From Aromatoleum bremense (GTDB lineage: Bacteria > Pseudomonadota > Gammaproteobacteria > Burkholderiales > Rhodocyclaceae): DNA of 64,000 bases. Every line of letters begins with the position of its first letter. Position 1 is the first letter of the stretch. The DNA lies in NCBI RefSeq assembly GCF_017894365.1, contig NZ_CP059467.1:2852001-2916000 (forward strand), given 5' to 3'. A model generated the notes under the pieces. That model was not told the DNA's origin. It searched no databases and was given only the letters and a program-made list of their open reading frames with translations. The position numbers and the translations under genes were made by a program. Shown here one piece after another: positions 53,859 through 63,156 of the stretch.

Positions 53859-54938
53859 ATGCAGAAGAAACTGATTGCCCTGGCCGTCGCCGGCCTGGTC
53901 TCCGCCCCGGTTTTCGCGCAGTCGAACGTCACCGTGTACGGTATCGCCGACGCTTTCTTCGGCTACGGCAAGATGGACGACAACAAGTTCACCGGCGTCG
54001 AGAGCGGCGGCTGGGCGGGTTTCCGCCTGGGCTTCAAGGGTAGCGAGGACCTCGGCAACGGCCTGAAGGCCGTGTTCACGCTCGAGTACGGTATCGAACT
54101 CGACGACAACGAAGGCGTCGGCTCCGGTGCCTCGCGTAGCCGTCAGCAGTTCGTCGGCCTGCAGGGCGGTTTCGGCTTCCTCGGCCTCGGTCGCCAGTAC
54201 TCGCCGGGCTACTACGTGCTCAAGTACGATGCGATCAACGTCGTTCCGTTCAGCCCGCAGTTCATTCTTGCCAACGCCCTCGGTTCGAACATCGTCGCAG
54301 CCAGCCCGGCGCGCCTCAGCAACTCGATCAACTACAAGTCGCCCGATTTCGGCGGCCTGACGCTGAACGCGATCTATGGTTTCAACGAAGAGAACCAGGA
54401 CAATAACCGCCAGGCGGGTGACACGGCAGCCATCGGCGCCGAGTACGCGAACGGCCCGCTCGCCGTCGGCCTCGTCTACAGCCAGGTGAAGCAGGACGCC
54501 GGCGCCATCGCGAGCGAGAAGTTCAACGGGGTTGCCGACGACACCAAGAAGGAAGCGTATCTGGGCGCCGCCTACGACTTCGGCATGTTCAAGCTGATGG
54601 GTTCGTACCAGGTCATCAAGGATGCCACCGACAGGGAAGACAGCGACAAGGTCTGGCAGGTCGGCGGTATCGTCCCGGTCAGCTCGGCCGGCAAGGTCCA
54701 TCTGTCGTATGGCCGCACGGATGCGGATAGGGATGACAGCGACGCCGCTGCCTGGTCGCTGCTGTACTCGCACAGCCTGTCGAAGCGCACGACCGCTTAC
54801 ATGGGCTACACGCAGGTCGATAACGACGACGCGACCAACATCTCGGTCCTCGCTAAAAGGACCGACGAGACCACTGGCGCCGCCCTCTTCGACGAAGAAA
54901 GCCGCAACTTCCTGATCGGCCTGAACCACTCGTTCTGA
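53859..54938 (+). CDS. Gram-negative trimeric porin
   Basis: The 359-residue outer-membrane porin (16-strand type, betaproteobacterial OmpC-like family) has a signal peptide (MQKKLIALAVAGLVSAPVFA) and mature start QSNVTVYGIADAFFGYG. Typical features are GFRLGFKGSEDLGNGLKAVFTLEYG near residue 55, GLGRQYSPGYY in loop 3, alternating beta strands, and a terminal Phe for Bam recognition. A GAGGAG Shine-Dalgarno precedes the ATG. Its own promoter and terminator flank it. Codons are those of a highly expressed gene. Confidence 0.96.
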   Translation: MQKKLIALAVAGLVSAPVFAQSNVTVYGIADAFFGYGKMDDNKFTGVESGGWAGFRLGFKGSEDLGNGLKAVFTLEYGIELDDNEGVGSGASRSRQQFVGLQGGFGFLGLGRQYSPGYYVLKYDAINVVPFSPQFILANALGSNIVAASPARLSNSINYKSPDFGGLTLNAIYGFNEENQDNNRQAGDTAAIGAEYANGPLAVGLVYSQVKQDAGAIASEKFNGVADDTKKEAYLGAAYDFGMFKLMGSYQVIKDATDREDSDKVWQVGGIVPVSSAGKVHLSYGRTDADRDDSDAAAWSLLYSHSLSKRTTAYMGYTQVDNDDATNISVLAKRTDETTGAALFDEESRNFLIGLNHSF

Positions 54939-54963
54939 TCGTCTCCTGACGATTTGAAATCCG

Positions 54964-54985
54964 CGGGCGCTTCGGCGCCCGTTTT
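54964..54985 (+). terminator. Intrinsic terminator of the porin gene
   Basis: A perfect 7-bp stem CGGGCGC/GCGCCCG with a TTCG tetraloop (54964-54981) is followed by TTTT, 25 bases after the porin stop. Confidence 0.9.
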
Positions 54986-55144
54986 CATGTGCGCCCAGTG
55001 ACGCGCGCGACTGCGCCCACTATGACGCGATGGGAGATCGGGCTTGGCTTTGCCGGAATCTGACCACGGATTCGTCCGCTGGTCAGGAACAATGAATGTG
55101 GCGTTGCCGATTCTGACGCGCGCCCGGCGGGCGGCGCCGTCGGC

Positions 55145-55915
55145 TCAGACCGCGAAGCGCGGACTTTGCAGGTCCAGCAACATCTTGTCCTGTTCGGCAG
55201 GCGAGAAAAACAGACGGTAGAGGCTGCGGTCCCGCGACGACGCATTCCCGCCGATGCGCCGGATTTCGTGTTCCGCGTGTTCGAGTGAAAGCCGCATCAG
55301 CACTGCGGGGGCGCCGACGCGCGGGCAGATGCGTTCCGGCCCCGCGACCTCGTAGCCCATCATGCGACTGTAGAAGGCCGTATGCCGGGGATGCACCTCG
55401 ATGAACAGATCCGTCATGTGATGCACGAGGCGCGTGATCATGAAAGCGAGGTGAAAAACCGACGCCAGCACTTCCGGCGAACTGTGCGACGGGTCCATTG
55501 CCAGCCGGGTCACTTCGCATACCCGTGCGCCATTGCTGCGCGCCTCGTCGATCTCGCCCTGGTAAAGTGTGTCGGCGAGTAAGCCGCGGGGCGAATCGAT
55601 GCCCACCGTCAAGGTGCCGAAAAGAAGGTCTCCCTTGCAAGCCGCCAGCGTTGTCTGGCCGGCATGTTTCGACAGCTTCGCCGGCTGATCCGTCGCAAGC
55701 CCGCGCCATGAATACATCCGCTGGATGAGCTTGCTGATTTTGCCGTATACGCCGTCCATGTCGTCATGGACAAGCCGAACGTGATATCCATCCCGCCTGA
55801 TCGCAAAGTCCGGATCCATCGCGCCGAATCTGTAGTCGACGATTGAAAGCGACGGTTTCAAGCGTGATTGCTTCGCTTTTGTAATGCGTTCGGCGTGGTA
55901 AGCTGCTTCTGTCAT
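55145..55915 (-). CDS. PEP-CTERM/exosortase-associated N-acyl amino acid synthase-like acyltransferase
   Basis: The 256-residue product resembles the FeeM/GNAT-like N-acyl amino acid synthases found beside exosortase loci. Visible segments include ACKGDLLFGTLTVGIDSPRG, EVTRLAMDPSHSSPEVLASVFHLAF near residue 160, LFIEVHPRHTAFYSRMMGYEVAG near 190 and PAVLMRLSLEH. The family is thought to join acyl chains to an amino acid, but its product here is unknown. It is divergent from the XrtA export operon across 226 bases. The ATG at 55915 has only a weak GAGG upstream. Confidence 0.82.
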   Translation of the reverse strand: MTEAAYHAERITKAKQSRLKPSLSIVDYRFGAMDPDFAIRRDGYHVRLVHDDMDGVYGKISKLIQRMYSWRGLATDQPAKLSKHAGQTTLAACKGDLLFGTLTVGIDSPRGLLADTLYQGEIDEARSNGARVCEVTRLAMDPSHSSPEVLASVFHLAFMITRLVHHMTDLFIEVHPRHTAFYSRMMGYEVAGPERICPRVGAPAVLMRLSLEHAEHEIRRIGGNASSRDRSLYRLFFSPAEQDKMLLDLQSPRFAV

Positions 55916-56141
55916 TTGTGTTTGCGCCTCGTCATTGGAGGAGGAAACCGCCCGGACGAATTCGGGGGCAAGAAGAGCGCGATCCGTTTCAGGCCGCGCG
56001 CCGAACTCTACCGGCAGGGGATTATGGACGCTGTAAGCGGTTGTGTATTTTTTCCTGCTGTATAAGGGGTTACGATTCGTAGCATGAAGGGAACTTGCCC
56101 AGCGCATGATGGGCATCGATCCAGAAGGGGGAGCATGGGTG

Positions 56142-56774
56142 ATGAAAGACAATGCATCGATGTTGGCTGACGGTGTCCGCAAGTTCCTGGGATTGACGAT
56201 TGCGGCGGGGCTGTTGTCGGGGTGTGCGACGTCCTCGTTTCCGCCGGCACCGAGCCTCGCGTCCGATGCCGATTACAACTATGTGATCGGGCCCGGCGAC
56301 AACGTGAATATCGTCGTGTGGCGAAACCCCGAATTGTCGATGTCGGTGCCGGTGCGGCCGGACGGAAAGATCACGACGCCACTGGTCGAGGATCTGCCCG
56401 CGCTAGGGAAGGATTCGTCGACGCTTGCGCGCGATATCGAGAAGGCACTCGCCAAGTTCATTCGCGAGCCGATCGTGACGGTCATCGTGACCGCTTTCGT
56501 CGGGCCCTATAGCGAGCAGGTTCGCGTGGTCGGCGAGGCGACAACGCCGCAGACTCTGCCCTACGTGCAGAAGATGACGCTGCTCGACGTGATGATTGCG
56601 GTGGGGGGCATCACCGAGTTTGCCGACGGCAACGGCGCGTCGATTCTCCGTACCGGTGAAGGAAACAAGCAGTACAGCGTTCGCATCGAGGATCTGATCA
56701 AGGATGGCGACGTGTCGGCGAACGTCGAAGTGCGGCCGGGCGACGTCCTGATCATCCCCCAGAGCTGGTTCTGA
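56142..56774 (+). CDS. XrtA-type polysaccharide export lipoprotein (Wza-like)
   Basis: The 210-residue outer-membrane lipoprotein (lipobox LLSGC near residues 25-29) has the Poly_export motif VIGPGDNVNIVVWRNPELS near 47 and SLBB repeats (VRVVGEATTPQTLPYVQKMTLLDVMIAVGG and VRPGDVLIIPQSWF). It forms the outer gate for the exopolysaccharide. It starts the XrtA-type operon; the chain-length gene follows after 77 bases. A TATAAG -10-like element at 56061-56066 is in the upstream gap, without a convincing -35. Confidence 0.9.
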   Translation: MKDNASMLADGVRKFLGLTIAAGLLSGCATSSFPPAPSLASDADYNYVIGPGDNVNIVVWRNPELSMSVPVRPDGKITTPLVEDLPALGKDSSTLARDIEKALAKFIREPIVTVIVTAFVGPYSEQVRVVGEATTPQTLPYVQKMTLLDVMIAVGGITEFADGNGASILRTGEGNKQYSVRIEDLIKDGDVSANVEVRPGDVLIIPQSWF

Positions 56775-56851
56775 TTTCCTGACTTGAGCTGCGTGCCTGC
56801 GCAGTGCGGCAGGTACGTCGATTCACACGGTGACAAGGGACGGGGACGCTG

Positions 56852-58396
56852 ATGGAAGAACTTCTTTCTCGGATGGTCGGGTACCTGCACGGCATGTGGC
56901 GCTTCCGCTGGTGGGGGCTCACATTTGCGTGGATCGTCGGCATCGCGGGAGGCTTCGTGATCTATTCGATGCCCGATCGTTACGAATCCACGGCACGCAT
57001 CTTCGTTGACACGCAGTCGGTGTTGCGCCCGCTGATGTCGGGGCTCGCGGTTCAACCCAACATCAACCAGCAGATCGCGATCCTGAGCCGCACCCTGATC
57101 ACGCGCCCGAACGTCGAAAAGCTCATCACGATGGCCGACCTCGATCTGGAGGTGCGCACCCCCGCCGAGCGCGAGGCGCTCATCGCCGAGCTCACGGGAG
57201 GGCTGGAGATCGTGGGTACCGGCCGGGACAACCTGTTCACGCTGGCCTACCAGGACGCTCATCCGGAGCGCGCCCAGCGCATCGTCCAGGCCCTGGTGTC
57301 ACTGTTCGTCGAATCGGGGCTGGTCGGGAAACGCCAGGATTCCGCTTCGGCGCGGCGCTTCATCGACGAGCAGATCGCCGGTTACGAGCAAAAGCTTGCC
57401 GAAGCCGAAAACCGCCTGAAGGACTTTCGCCTGCGCAACATGGCACTGCTCGGCGACGGCGGGCGCGACTACGTTTCACAGATGAATGAATTGTCTGCCC
57501 AACTGGGGCAGGCGGAACTCGAACTCAAGGAAACGGAGAATTCCCGCGATTCGCTCAAGCGCCAGTTGGCCGGCGAGGACGCCGTGCTTCTGTCGCAGCC
57601 GGAGAACCCGGCCGCGGTCGCGTTGCCCGAGATCGACGGGCGGATCGACGCGCTGGAAAAAAATCTCGACGGCCTGCTGCTGCGCTATACGGACGACCAC
57701 CCCGACGTTGTCGGCGCACGGCGCGTGATTGCGCAGCTCGAGGAGCAGAAACAGAAAGAAATCGAAGCGATGCGCAAGGTCGACGCCTCCGCGCCGTGGG
57801 TGCCGAATGCCAACCCGGTCGTGCAGCAGATGAAGATCTCGCTCGCCGACGCCGAGGCCATGGTCGCGTCGCGGCAGGCACGGGTGGCCGAGTTCGGTTC
57901 GCGGCTTGCACGGTTGCGCGCGTCGGCCGAACTGCTGCCGAAGATCGAAGCCGAGCAAACGCAGTTGAACCGCGATTATGAAGTACATAAGCGCAACTAT
58001 GAATTGCTGGTGGCGCGTCGCGAGTCGGCAAACATATCGGTGGAAATGACCACTCAGGGCGGCATCACGGAATTTCGCGTGATCGACCCGCCGAGCCTGC
58101 CGAACAAGCCTGCGGCACCCAACCGCGTCCTGCTGATGCCATTTGCCGGGTTGATTGGGCTGGCAGCCGGCATCGCATTGACTTTCCTGCTCTCGCAGCT
58201 TCGCCCGGCCTTCGACAATGTGCGTTCGCTGCGGGAAATCACCGGCCTGCCGGTGCTCGGCGCGGTTTCGCTGGTTGCCGACCCCGTGCGCGAAAGGCGA
58301 AGGCGCCGCGGCCTGCTGGCATTTGGCGGAGGCGTTGCCGGGTTCGTCATGACGGTTGTTGGAATGACCGCGATGGTTCAGTTGCTGCAAGGCTAG
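56852..58396 (+). CDS. XrtA-type polysaccharide chain-length determinant
   Basis: The 514-residue inner-membrane protein sets exopolysaccharide length. It has a first helix (about 25-45), a Wzz domain with YESTARIFVDTQSVLRPL, two long periplasmic coiled coils (about 165-260 and 330-390), a second helix (about 420-445), and unusually a third hydrophobic helix near the C-terminus (about 490-512). No kinase is fused; the next gene encodes it separately. Compare the Wzz-type fusion at 19704-21713. Confidence 0.9.
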   Translation: MEELLSRMVGYLHGMWRFRWWGLTFAWIVGIAGGFVIYSMPDRYESTARIFVDTQSVLRPLMSGLAVQPNINQQIAILSRTLITRPNVEKLITMADLDLEVRTPAEREALIAELTGGLEIVGTGRDNLFTLAYQDAHPERAQRIVQALVSLFVESGLVGKRQDSASARRFIDEQIAGYEQKLAEAENRLKDFRLRNMALLGDGGRDYVSQMNELSAQLGQAELELKETENSRDSLKRQLAGEDAVLLSQPENPAAVALPEIDGRIDALEKNLDGLLLRYTDDHPDVVGARRVIAQLEEQKQKEIEAMRKVDASAPWVPNANPVVQQMKISLADAEAMVASRQARVAEFGSRLARLRASAELLPKIEAEQTQLNRDYEVHKRNYELLVARRESANISVEMTTQGGITEFRVIDPPSLPNKPAAPNRVLLMPFAGLIGLAAGIALTFLLSQLRPAFDNVRSLREITGLPVLGAVSLVADPVRERRRRRGLLAFGGGVAGFVMTVVGMTAMVQLLQG

Positions 58397-58409
58397 GAGA
58401 GATCAATCC

Positions 58410-59408
58410 ATGAGTCTCATCGAAAAGGCCGTCGAGCGGCTCGGCCAGTTGCAGCGTGCGGACGCGCAAACACCGGAGCGGGATGCCGGTAACGCCGGCA
58501 ATGCCGGCGGAGCCGAAAAGCCGGCGGATTCCAGCACCGCGGCATCGGGCGAATTGCCCGGACGCGCCGCACGAAGCGAACGTGCGGCGCAGGCGCCGCG
58601 GGTCGCTGCAGAGGCTGTCAGCGTCGAACTCGATCTGGACCGCCTGACCCAGCTCGGGTTCGTCACGCCGAAACAGCCGCGCTCGGTGATCGCCGAGGAA
58701 TACCGGGTGATCAAGCGTCCGCTGATTCACAATGCGCAGGGCAAGGGTGCGGCGGCGGTGGCCAATGGCAACCTGATCATGATCACCAGTGCGTTACCCG
58801 GCGAAGGCAAGTCGTTTACCGCGATCAATCTCGCGATGAGCATTGCGATGGAGCTCGACCACACGGTCCTGCTGGTCGATGCCGATTTTTCTCGACCGGC
58901 GATCCTCTCGCGTCTCGGCCTGCCACCCAGGAAAGGTCTCATGGACGTGCTGGCCGGCGACGTCGGGGATCTCTCCGAAGTCCTGCTGCGAACCAATATC
59001 GAGAAGCTTTCGATCCTTCCTGCGGGGATGGTCCATCAGCGGGCGACCGAGCTGATCGCGTCCGATGCGATGAATCACATGCTCGAGGAGATGGCCAGTC
59101 GTTACGCAGAACGGATCATCGTGTTCGATTCGCCGCCGCTGCTGGCAACCACCGAAGCGCGCGTGCTTGCGACCCACATGGGACAGGTCGTGCTGGTCGT
59201 CGAGTCCGAGCGGACGACCCATGGTGCCATCCAGCAGGCGCTTTCGACGATCGATGCGTGCCCGATCAGGCTCCTGGTGCTCAACAAGGCGGCGGAGGGC
59301 GGTCGCGGCAGCCTTTACGGATATGGATACGGCTACGGATATGGTTATGGCGGAGGTTCTCGAACGGAAGAGTACGGTGCGGATTCGCGGACGGACGCTG
59401 CGGCCTGA
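58410..59408 (+). CDS. XrtA-type tyrosine autokinase (BY-kinase)
   Basis: The 332-residue cytoplasmic kinase phosphorylates itself to cycle exopolysaccharide assembly. It has Walker A SALPGEGKSFTA (127-138), Walker A' VLLVDADFSRP (153-163) and Walker B IIVFDSPPLL (236-245). The C-terminus carries the Tyr cluster: six Tyr-Gly steps at residues 303-314 and another Tyr at 322. The N-terminal region (about 18-75) is Ala/Glu-rich linker. AGGAGAG precedes the ATG, 13 bases after the chain-length gene. Confidence 0.93.
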   Translation: MSLIEKAVERLGQLQRADAQTPERDAGNAGNAGGAEKPADSSTAASGELPGRAARSERAAQAPRVAAEAVSVELDLDRLTQLGFVTPKQPRSVIAEEYRVIKRPLIHNAQGKGAAAVANGNLIMITSALPGEGKSFTAINLAMSIAMELDHTVLLVDADFSRPAILSRLGLPPRKGLMDVLAGDVGDLSEVLLRTNIEKLSILPAGMVHQRATELIASDAMNHMLEEMASRYAERIIVFDSPPLLATTEARVLATHMGQVVLVVESERTTHGAIQQALSTIDACPIRLLVLNKAAEGGRGSLYGYGYGYGYGYGGGSRTEEYGADSRTDAAA

Positions 59409-59439
59409 ACCTCGCGTGCTCCGCGAGGGTCGCGCCGGC

Positions 59440-60915
59440 ATGAAACTTCTTGCGCTTGCCGGTGCGGTGATCGTTGTCGGGAACGCGAACGCGCAGGTCT
59501 TCACCGTGAGGCCGTCGATCTATTCGAGGCTGACCTATTCCGACAACGCCAGCGCGACCGAGGGCGGCGGCGACTGGGTTGCCGAAATCGCGCCCGGGAT
59601 TGCCGTCGCGCGCGACCGGGGACGTGTCACCGGAAGCCTCGACGCGCGCCTGCGCAGCATCGTGCATGGCAACGACAGCGAGCGGGATTCCACCTTCGTC
59701 GCGATGCAGGGGCAAGGTCAGGTCGAAGCGGTCGAAGACGTCTTGTTCCTCGACATGTCGGCTTCGATCAGCCGCAACAACACGTCGGATCTGAGGGGGC
59801 GGGCAACGCAGGATTTTCTCTCTACCGACAGCGCCAACGAGACCCGGGTTTTTTCGCTCGGACCGCGCCTGCATTTCAGGCTCGGTGCCGGTCCGCAGGG
59901 TGTCGCCAGCTATCGGATGAACTGGTTTGACGGCGGGGGGGGCATCCTGTCGCGCACCGTTGCGAACACTCGCGGCCAGCTCTCCGACCCGCAGGCGTTC
60001 GGCAGGGGCGGCTGGTCGCTGGATTACTCGCGCGTCGATACCCGTTATGACGAGGTGGCGAACAGTGAGGTGACGGAGGAAGTCGTTCGCGCGACGATGT
60101 TCCTGCGCGTGTCGCCAGAGTTCCGCCTGCGTGCGATCGCGGGTCACGAATCGAACGAGTACTCCGTGCGTTCGGGTGAAAGCGGCACGATCACTGGCGC
60201 CGGTTTCGACTGGAACCCGACGCCGAGAACGGCGCTGTCGGCTACTGCCGAAGACCGCATCTTCGGGCGCGGCTATTACCTGAATTTCAACCATCGCCGG
60301 CCGCTGTCGTGGTGGGACATCTCCTATTCGCGCGACATCTCATCGTCGCTGCAGACGAATGGCAGCGTATTCGACGATCCGGCCTTCAGGAGTCTCTTCG
60401 ATGCGCTTGCGGACGAAATCCCGGATCTGTTCGAGCGGGAGGTTCTCGTGCGCCAGCAGCTCGGCTATCCGGCGCTCGGGGTGCGGGACACGTTCGTGAC
60501 CAACAACTACTTCCTCGCGCGGACGCTGCGCGGCAGCGTGTCGCTGCTCGGTGCGCGCAATGTCCTGACATTCTCGCTGCAACGCACGGAACGCTCCCGC
60601 CTCGGCGATCCGTTCATCAGCGACCCGCGTGACGACCTTGCAGTCTTCGATGCCGTCACGACGCGCTCGGCGACGGTTTCGCTCAGCCACAGCCTGTCGC
60701 CCGCGGCGTCGCTGAACACGAGCCTCGTCCGCTCCTACGCGGAGGGGCGGGGAGCAGACGATGCCGAAACGAGGCGGACGACGTTTTCGCTCGGGCTCAG
60801 TACCCGCCTCGGGAGGCGAACTGCGGGGAGCCTGACCTACCGCCACCAGCGTGCGACGGGGGCCAGCGATTTCAGGGAAAACATCCTGACTGCCAGTCTC
60901 GGCATGCAGTTCTGA
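59440..60915 (+). CDS. PEP-CTERM system-associated outer-membrane beta-barrel protein
   Basis: The 491-residue protein has a short signal peptide (about 1-19) and then alternating beta strands with repeating aromatic girdles throughout (for example VRPSIYSRLTYSDNAS, WDISYSRDISSSLQTNGS and GSLTYRHQRATGASDF). It ends in Phe, as outer-membrane barrels do. Its layout and position match the outer-membrane protein family of exosortase loci. A GAGGG lies about nine bases before the ATG at 59440. It may form an envelope channel for the polysaccharide. Confidence 0.85.
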   Translation: MKLLALAGAVIVVGNANAQVFTVRPSIYSRLTYSDNASATEGGGDWVAEIAPGIAVARDRGRVTGSLDARLRSIVHGNDSERDSTFVAMQGQGQVEAVEDVLFLDMSASISRNNTSDLRGRATQDFLSTDSANETRVFSLGPRLHFRLGAGPQGVASYRMNWFDGGGGILSRTVANTRGQLSDPQAFGRGGWSLDYSRVDTRYDEVANSEVTEEVVRATMFLRVSPEFRLRAIAGHESNEYSVRSGESGTITGAGFDWNPTPRTALSATAEDRIFGRGYYLNFNHRRPLSWWDISYSRDISSSLQTNGSVFDDPAFRSLFDALADEIPDLFEREVLVRQQLGYPALGVRDTFVTNNYFLARTLRGSVSLLGARNVLTFSLQRTERSRLGDPFISDPRDDLAVFDAVTTRSATVSLSHSLSPAASLNTSLVRSYAEGRGADDAETRRTTFSLGLSTRLGRRTAGSLTYRHQRATGASDFRENILTASLGMQF

Positions 60916-60926
60916 CCGGGGGTCGA

Positions 60927-62006
60927 ATGTACGAATCGTATTTCAAGCTCCGCGCAAAACCCTTTCAGCTCAATCCCGATCCGGCATTTTTTTATGGCAG
61001 CCGGGGTCATCGACGGGCGATGGCGTATCTCGAATACGGGCTGCACCAGAACGAGGGGTTCATCGTCGTGACGGGCGAAATCGGCGCCGGCAAGACGACG
61101 CTGGTGCGCAGCCTGCTCGAGCACCTCGAGCCGAGCAAGGTCGTCGCCGCGAACCTGGTCAGCACGCAGGTCGATCAGAACGACATCCTGCGCATGGTCG
61201 CGGTGGCGTTTGGCGTGCCCAGCCGGGGTCTCGACAAGGCCGGCCTGCTGCTCGCCCTCGAAACCTATTTCGTGTCGCTCGCCGCCGCCGGCAAGCGGGC
61301 GCTGCTGATCGTCGACGAGGCGCAGAACCTCTACGAGGAAGCGGTCGAGGAACTTCGCATGCTGTCGAACTTCCAGCTCGAAGATCACGCGCTGCTGCAG
61401 AGCTTCCTCGTCGGCCAGCCCGAGTTCAGGGAGGTCATGCAGAGTCCGCAGATGCAGCAGCTGCGGCAGCGGGTGATCGCTTCGTATCATCTCGGTCCGA
61501 TGGACGCCGAAGAGACGCGCGCCTATATCGAGCATCGCCTGCACCACGTCGGCTGGGAGAGCGACCCGGTTTTTGCCCCCGCGGCGTTCGATGCGATCTA
61601 TGGCTACACCGGCGGCATCCCGCGGCGCATCAACGCGCTGTGCGACAGGCTGATGCTGTCCGCGTTCCTCGCCGAGCGTCACGAAGTGTCCGGCGAAGAC
61701 GTGCGCGAAATCGTTGCCGAACTGAAGGAAGAGTTCGACCCGGCGCCGCGGCGGGGCACGAACGGAAAACCGGTTCCGTTCCAGGGCGGCGCCTTTGCCC
61801 CGGGATCGATCGATCCGGCTCGCCTGGTGGTTCCCCACGGGCTGACCGGGCAGGTAGCAGGCATGGCGGCCAGCTTCGACGTGCAGCGCATCGAGGCGCG
61901 CATTGCCGGGCTCGAACATTCGCTGTCGGCCACTCTCGACGTCCTCAACCAGCTCCTGGCTGCGGTGCGGCGCGACGGCACGACGGAGGATTCGCCTCAT
62001 GATTGA
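60927..62006 (+). CDS. XrtA-associated AAA ATPase (ExeA-like)
   Basis: The 359-residue ATPase belongs to the ExeA/GspA-like family: MYESYFKLRAKPFQLNPDPAFFY N-terminus (conserved opening), Walker A GEIGAGKTT at about 50-58, Walker B ALLIVDEAQNL near 128-137, and GYTGGIPRRINALCDRLML near 230. The C-terminal 100 residues are a Pro-rich linker and a short coiled coil. It is a standard member of XrtA loci, with a presumed energising or scaffolding role. It overlaps wecB by eight bases. Confidence 0.9.
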   Translation: MYESYFKLRAKPFQLNPDPAFFYGSRGHRRAMAYLEYGLHQNEGFIVVTGEIGAGKTTLVRSLLEHLEPSKVVAANLVSTQVDQNDILRMVAVAFGVPSRGLDKAGLLLALETYFVSLAAAGKRALLIVDEAQNLYEEAVEELRMLSNFQLEDHALLQSFLVGQPEFREVMQSPQMQQLRQRVIASYHLGPMDAEETRAYIEHRLHHVGWESDPVFAPAAFDAIYGYTGGIPRRINALCDRLMLSAFLAERHEVSGEDVREIVAELKEEFDPAPRRGTNGKPVPFQGGAFAPGSIDPARLVVPHGLTGQVAGMAASFDVQRIEARIAGLEHSLSATLDVLNQLLAAVRRDGTTEDSPHD

Positions 62007-63156
62007 GCCAGGGGCGGCGGCGCCGGTGATCTGCGTCGTCGGGGCGCGCCCGAACTACATGAAAATGGCGCCGATCATCCGCGCCCTCGCGGCACATCGG
62101 CCGCCGCTGCGGACGCTGCTCGTGCACACCGGGCAGCACTACGACAGCGCGATGAACGAGCGCCTGTTCGCCGACCTCGATCTGCCGCACCCGGAGGTGA
62201 ACCTCGAAGTGGGTTCGGCCAGCCATGCAGTGCAGACCGCCGAGGTGATGAGGCGTTTTGAACCGGTCATCGACGCGCACGGCGCCCGCGCGGTGCTGGT
62301 GGTCGGCGACGTGAACTCGACGCTGGCGTGCGCGCTGGTCGCGGTCAAGCGCCACGTGCCGGTCGCGCACGTGGAATCCGGCCTGCGCAGCCATGACCGC
62401 AGGATGCCGGAAGAGATCAATCGCGTCCTGACGGACCAGATCGCAGATCTTCTGTATACGACCGAACGCAGCGCCCACGACAATCTCGCGCGCGAAGGAA
62501 TTGCGCCCGAGCGCATGGTGTTCGTCGGCAACGTGATGATCGACAGCCTGCTCGCCAACCTGCCGAAGGCCGCGCTGCCGGCCGAGCTGCTCGCGGCCGT
62601 GGGGTATCCGTCGGAACGGATCGCCGGCGGCTACGGCGTCGTGACGCTGCACCGCCCGTCGAACGTCGATCATCCGCAAACGCTCGGGCCGATCATCGAC
62701 GCGCTGAGCGAGATCAGCACCCGCCTGCCGCTGGTGATCGCGCTGCATCCGCGCACGCGCAACAACCTCGAACGGTTCGGCATGCTCGACCGGCTCGGCG
62801 CGCCGGGTTTCGTCATCCTGCCGCCGCAGGGCTATCTCGAGATGCTCGGCCTGATGGCGGGGGCGACGGTCGTGCTGACCGATTCGGGCGGCATCCAGGA
62901 GGAGACGACGGCGCTCGGGGTGCCGTGCCTGACGATCCGCGAGAACACCGAACGCCCGATAACCGTCGAGCAGGGCACGAATACGCTGGTCGGCGTCGAT
63001 CCGGCGGCGCTGCGGGCGGCGGTCGATACGGTTCTCGCTGGCGGGGGCAAACGCGGGCGCGTGCCGGAATACTGGGACGGCCGGGCGGCGCAGCGCATCG
63101 CCGCACACCTCGCGGCGTGGCTCGACGCGCATGAGAAACAGGCGCAGCCGGCATGA
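61999..63156 (+). CDS. wecB: UDP-N-acetylglucosamine 2-epimerase (non-hydrolysing)
   Basis: The 385-residue enzyme interconverts UDP-GlcNAc and UDP-ManNAc, supplying ManNAc-type sugars for the exopolysaccharide. Motifs are VVGARPNYMKMAPII at the start, LLVHTGQHYD near 38, VAHVESGLRSHDRRMPEEINR near 120, VVTLHRPSNVD near 215, and DSGGIQEETTALGVPCLTIRENTERP near 295. The ATG at 61999 gives the family N-terminus and lies within the end of the ATPase gene. The stop overlaps the deacetylase start (ATGA). Confidence 0.95.
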   Translation: MIEPGAAAPVICVVGARPNYMKMAPIIRALAAHRPPLRTLLVHTGQHYDSAMNERLFADLDLPHPEVNLEVGSASHAVQTAEVMRRFEPVIDAHGARAVLVVGDVNSTLACALVAVKRHVPVAHVESGLRSHDRRMPEEINRVLTDQIADLLYTTERSAHDNLAREGIAPERMVFVGNVMIDSLLANLPKAALPAELLAAVGYPSERIAGGYGVVTLHRPSNVDHPQTLGPIIDALSEISTRLPLVIALHPRTRNNLERFGMLDRLGAPGFVILPPQGYLEMLGLMAGATVVLTDSGGIQEETTALGVPCLTIRENTERPITVEQGTNTLVGVDPAALRAAVDTVLAGGGKRGRVPEYWDGRAAQRIAAHLAAWLDAHEKQAQPA

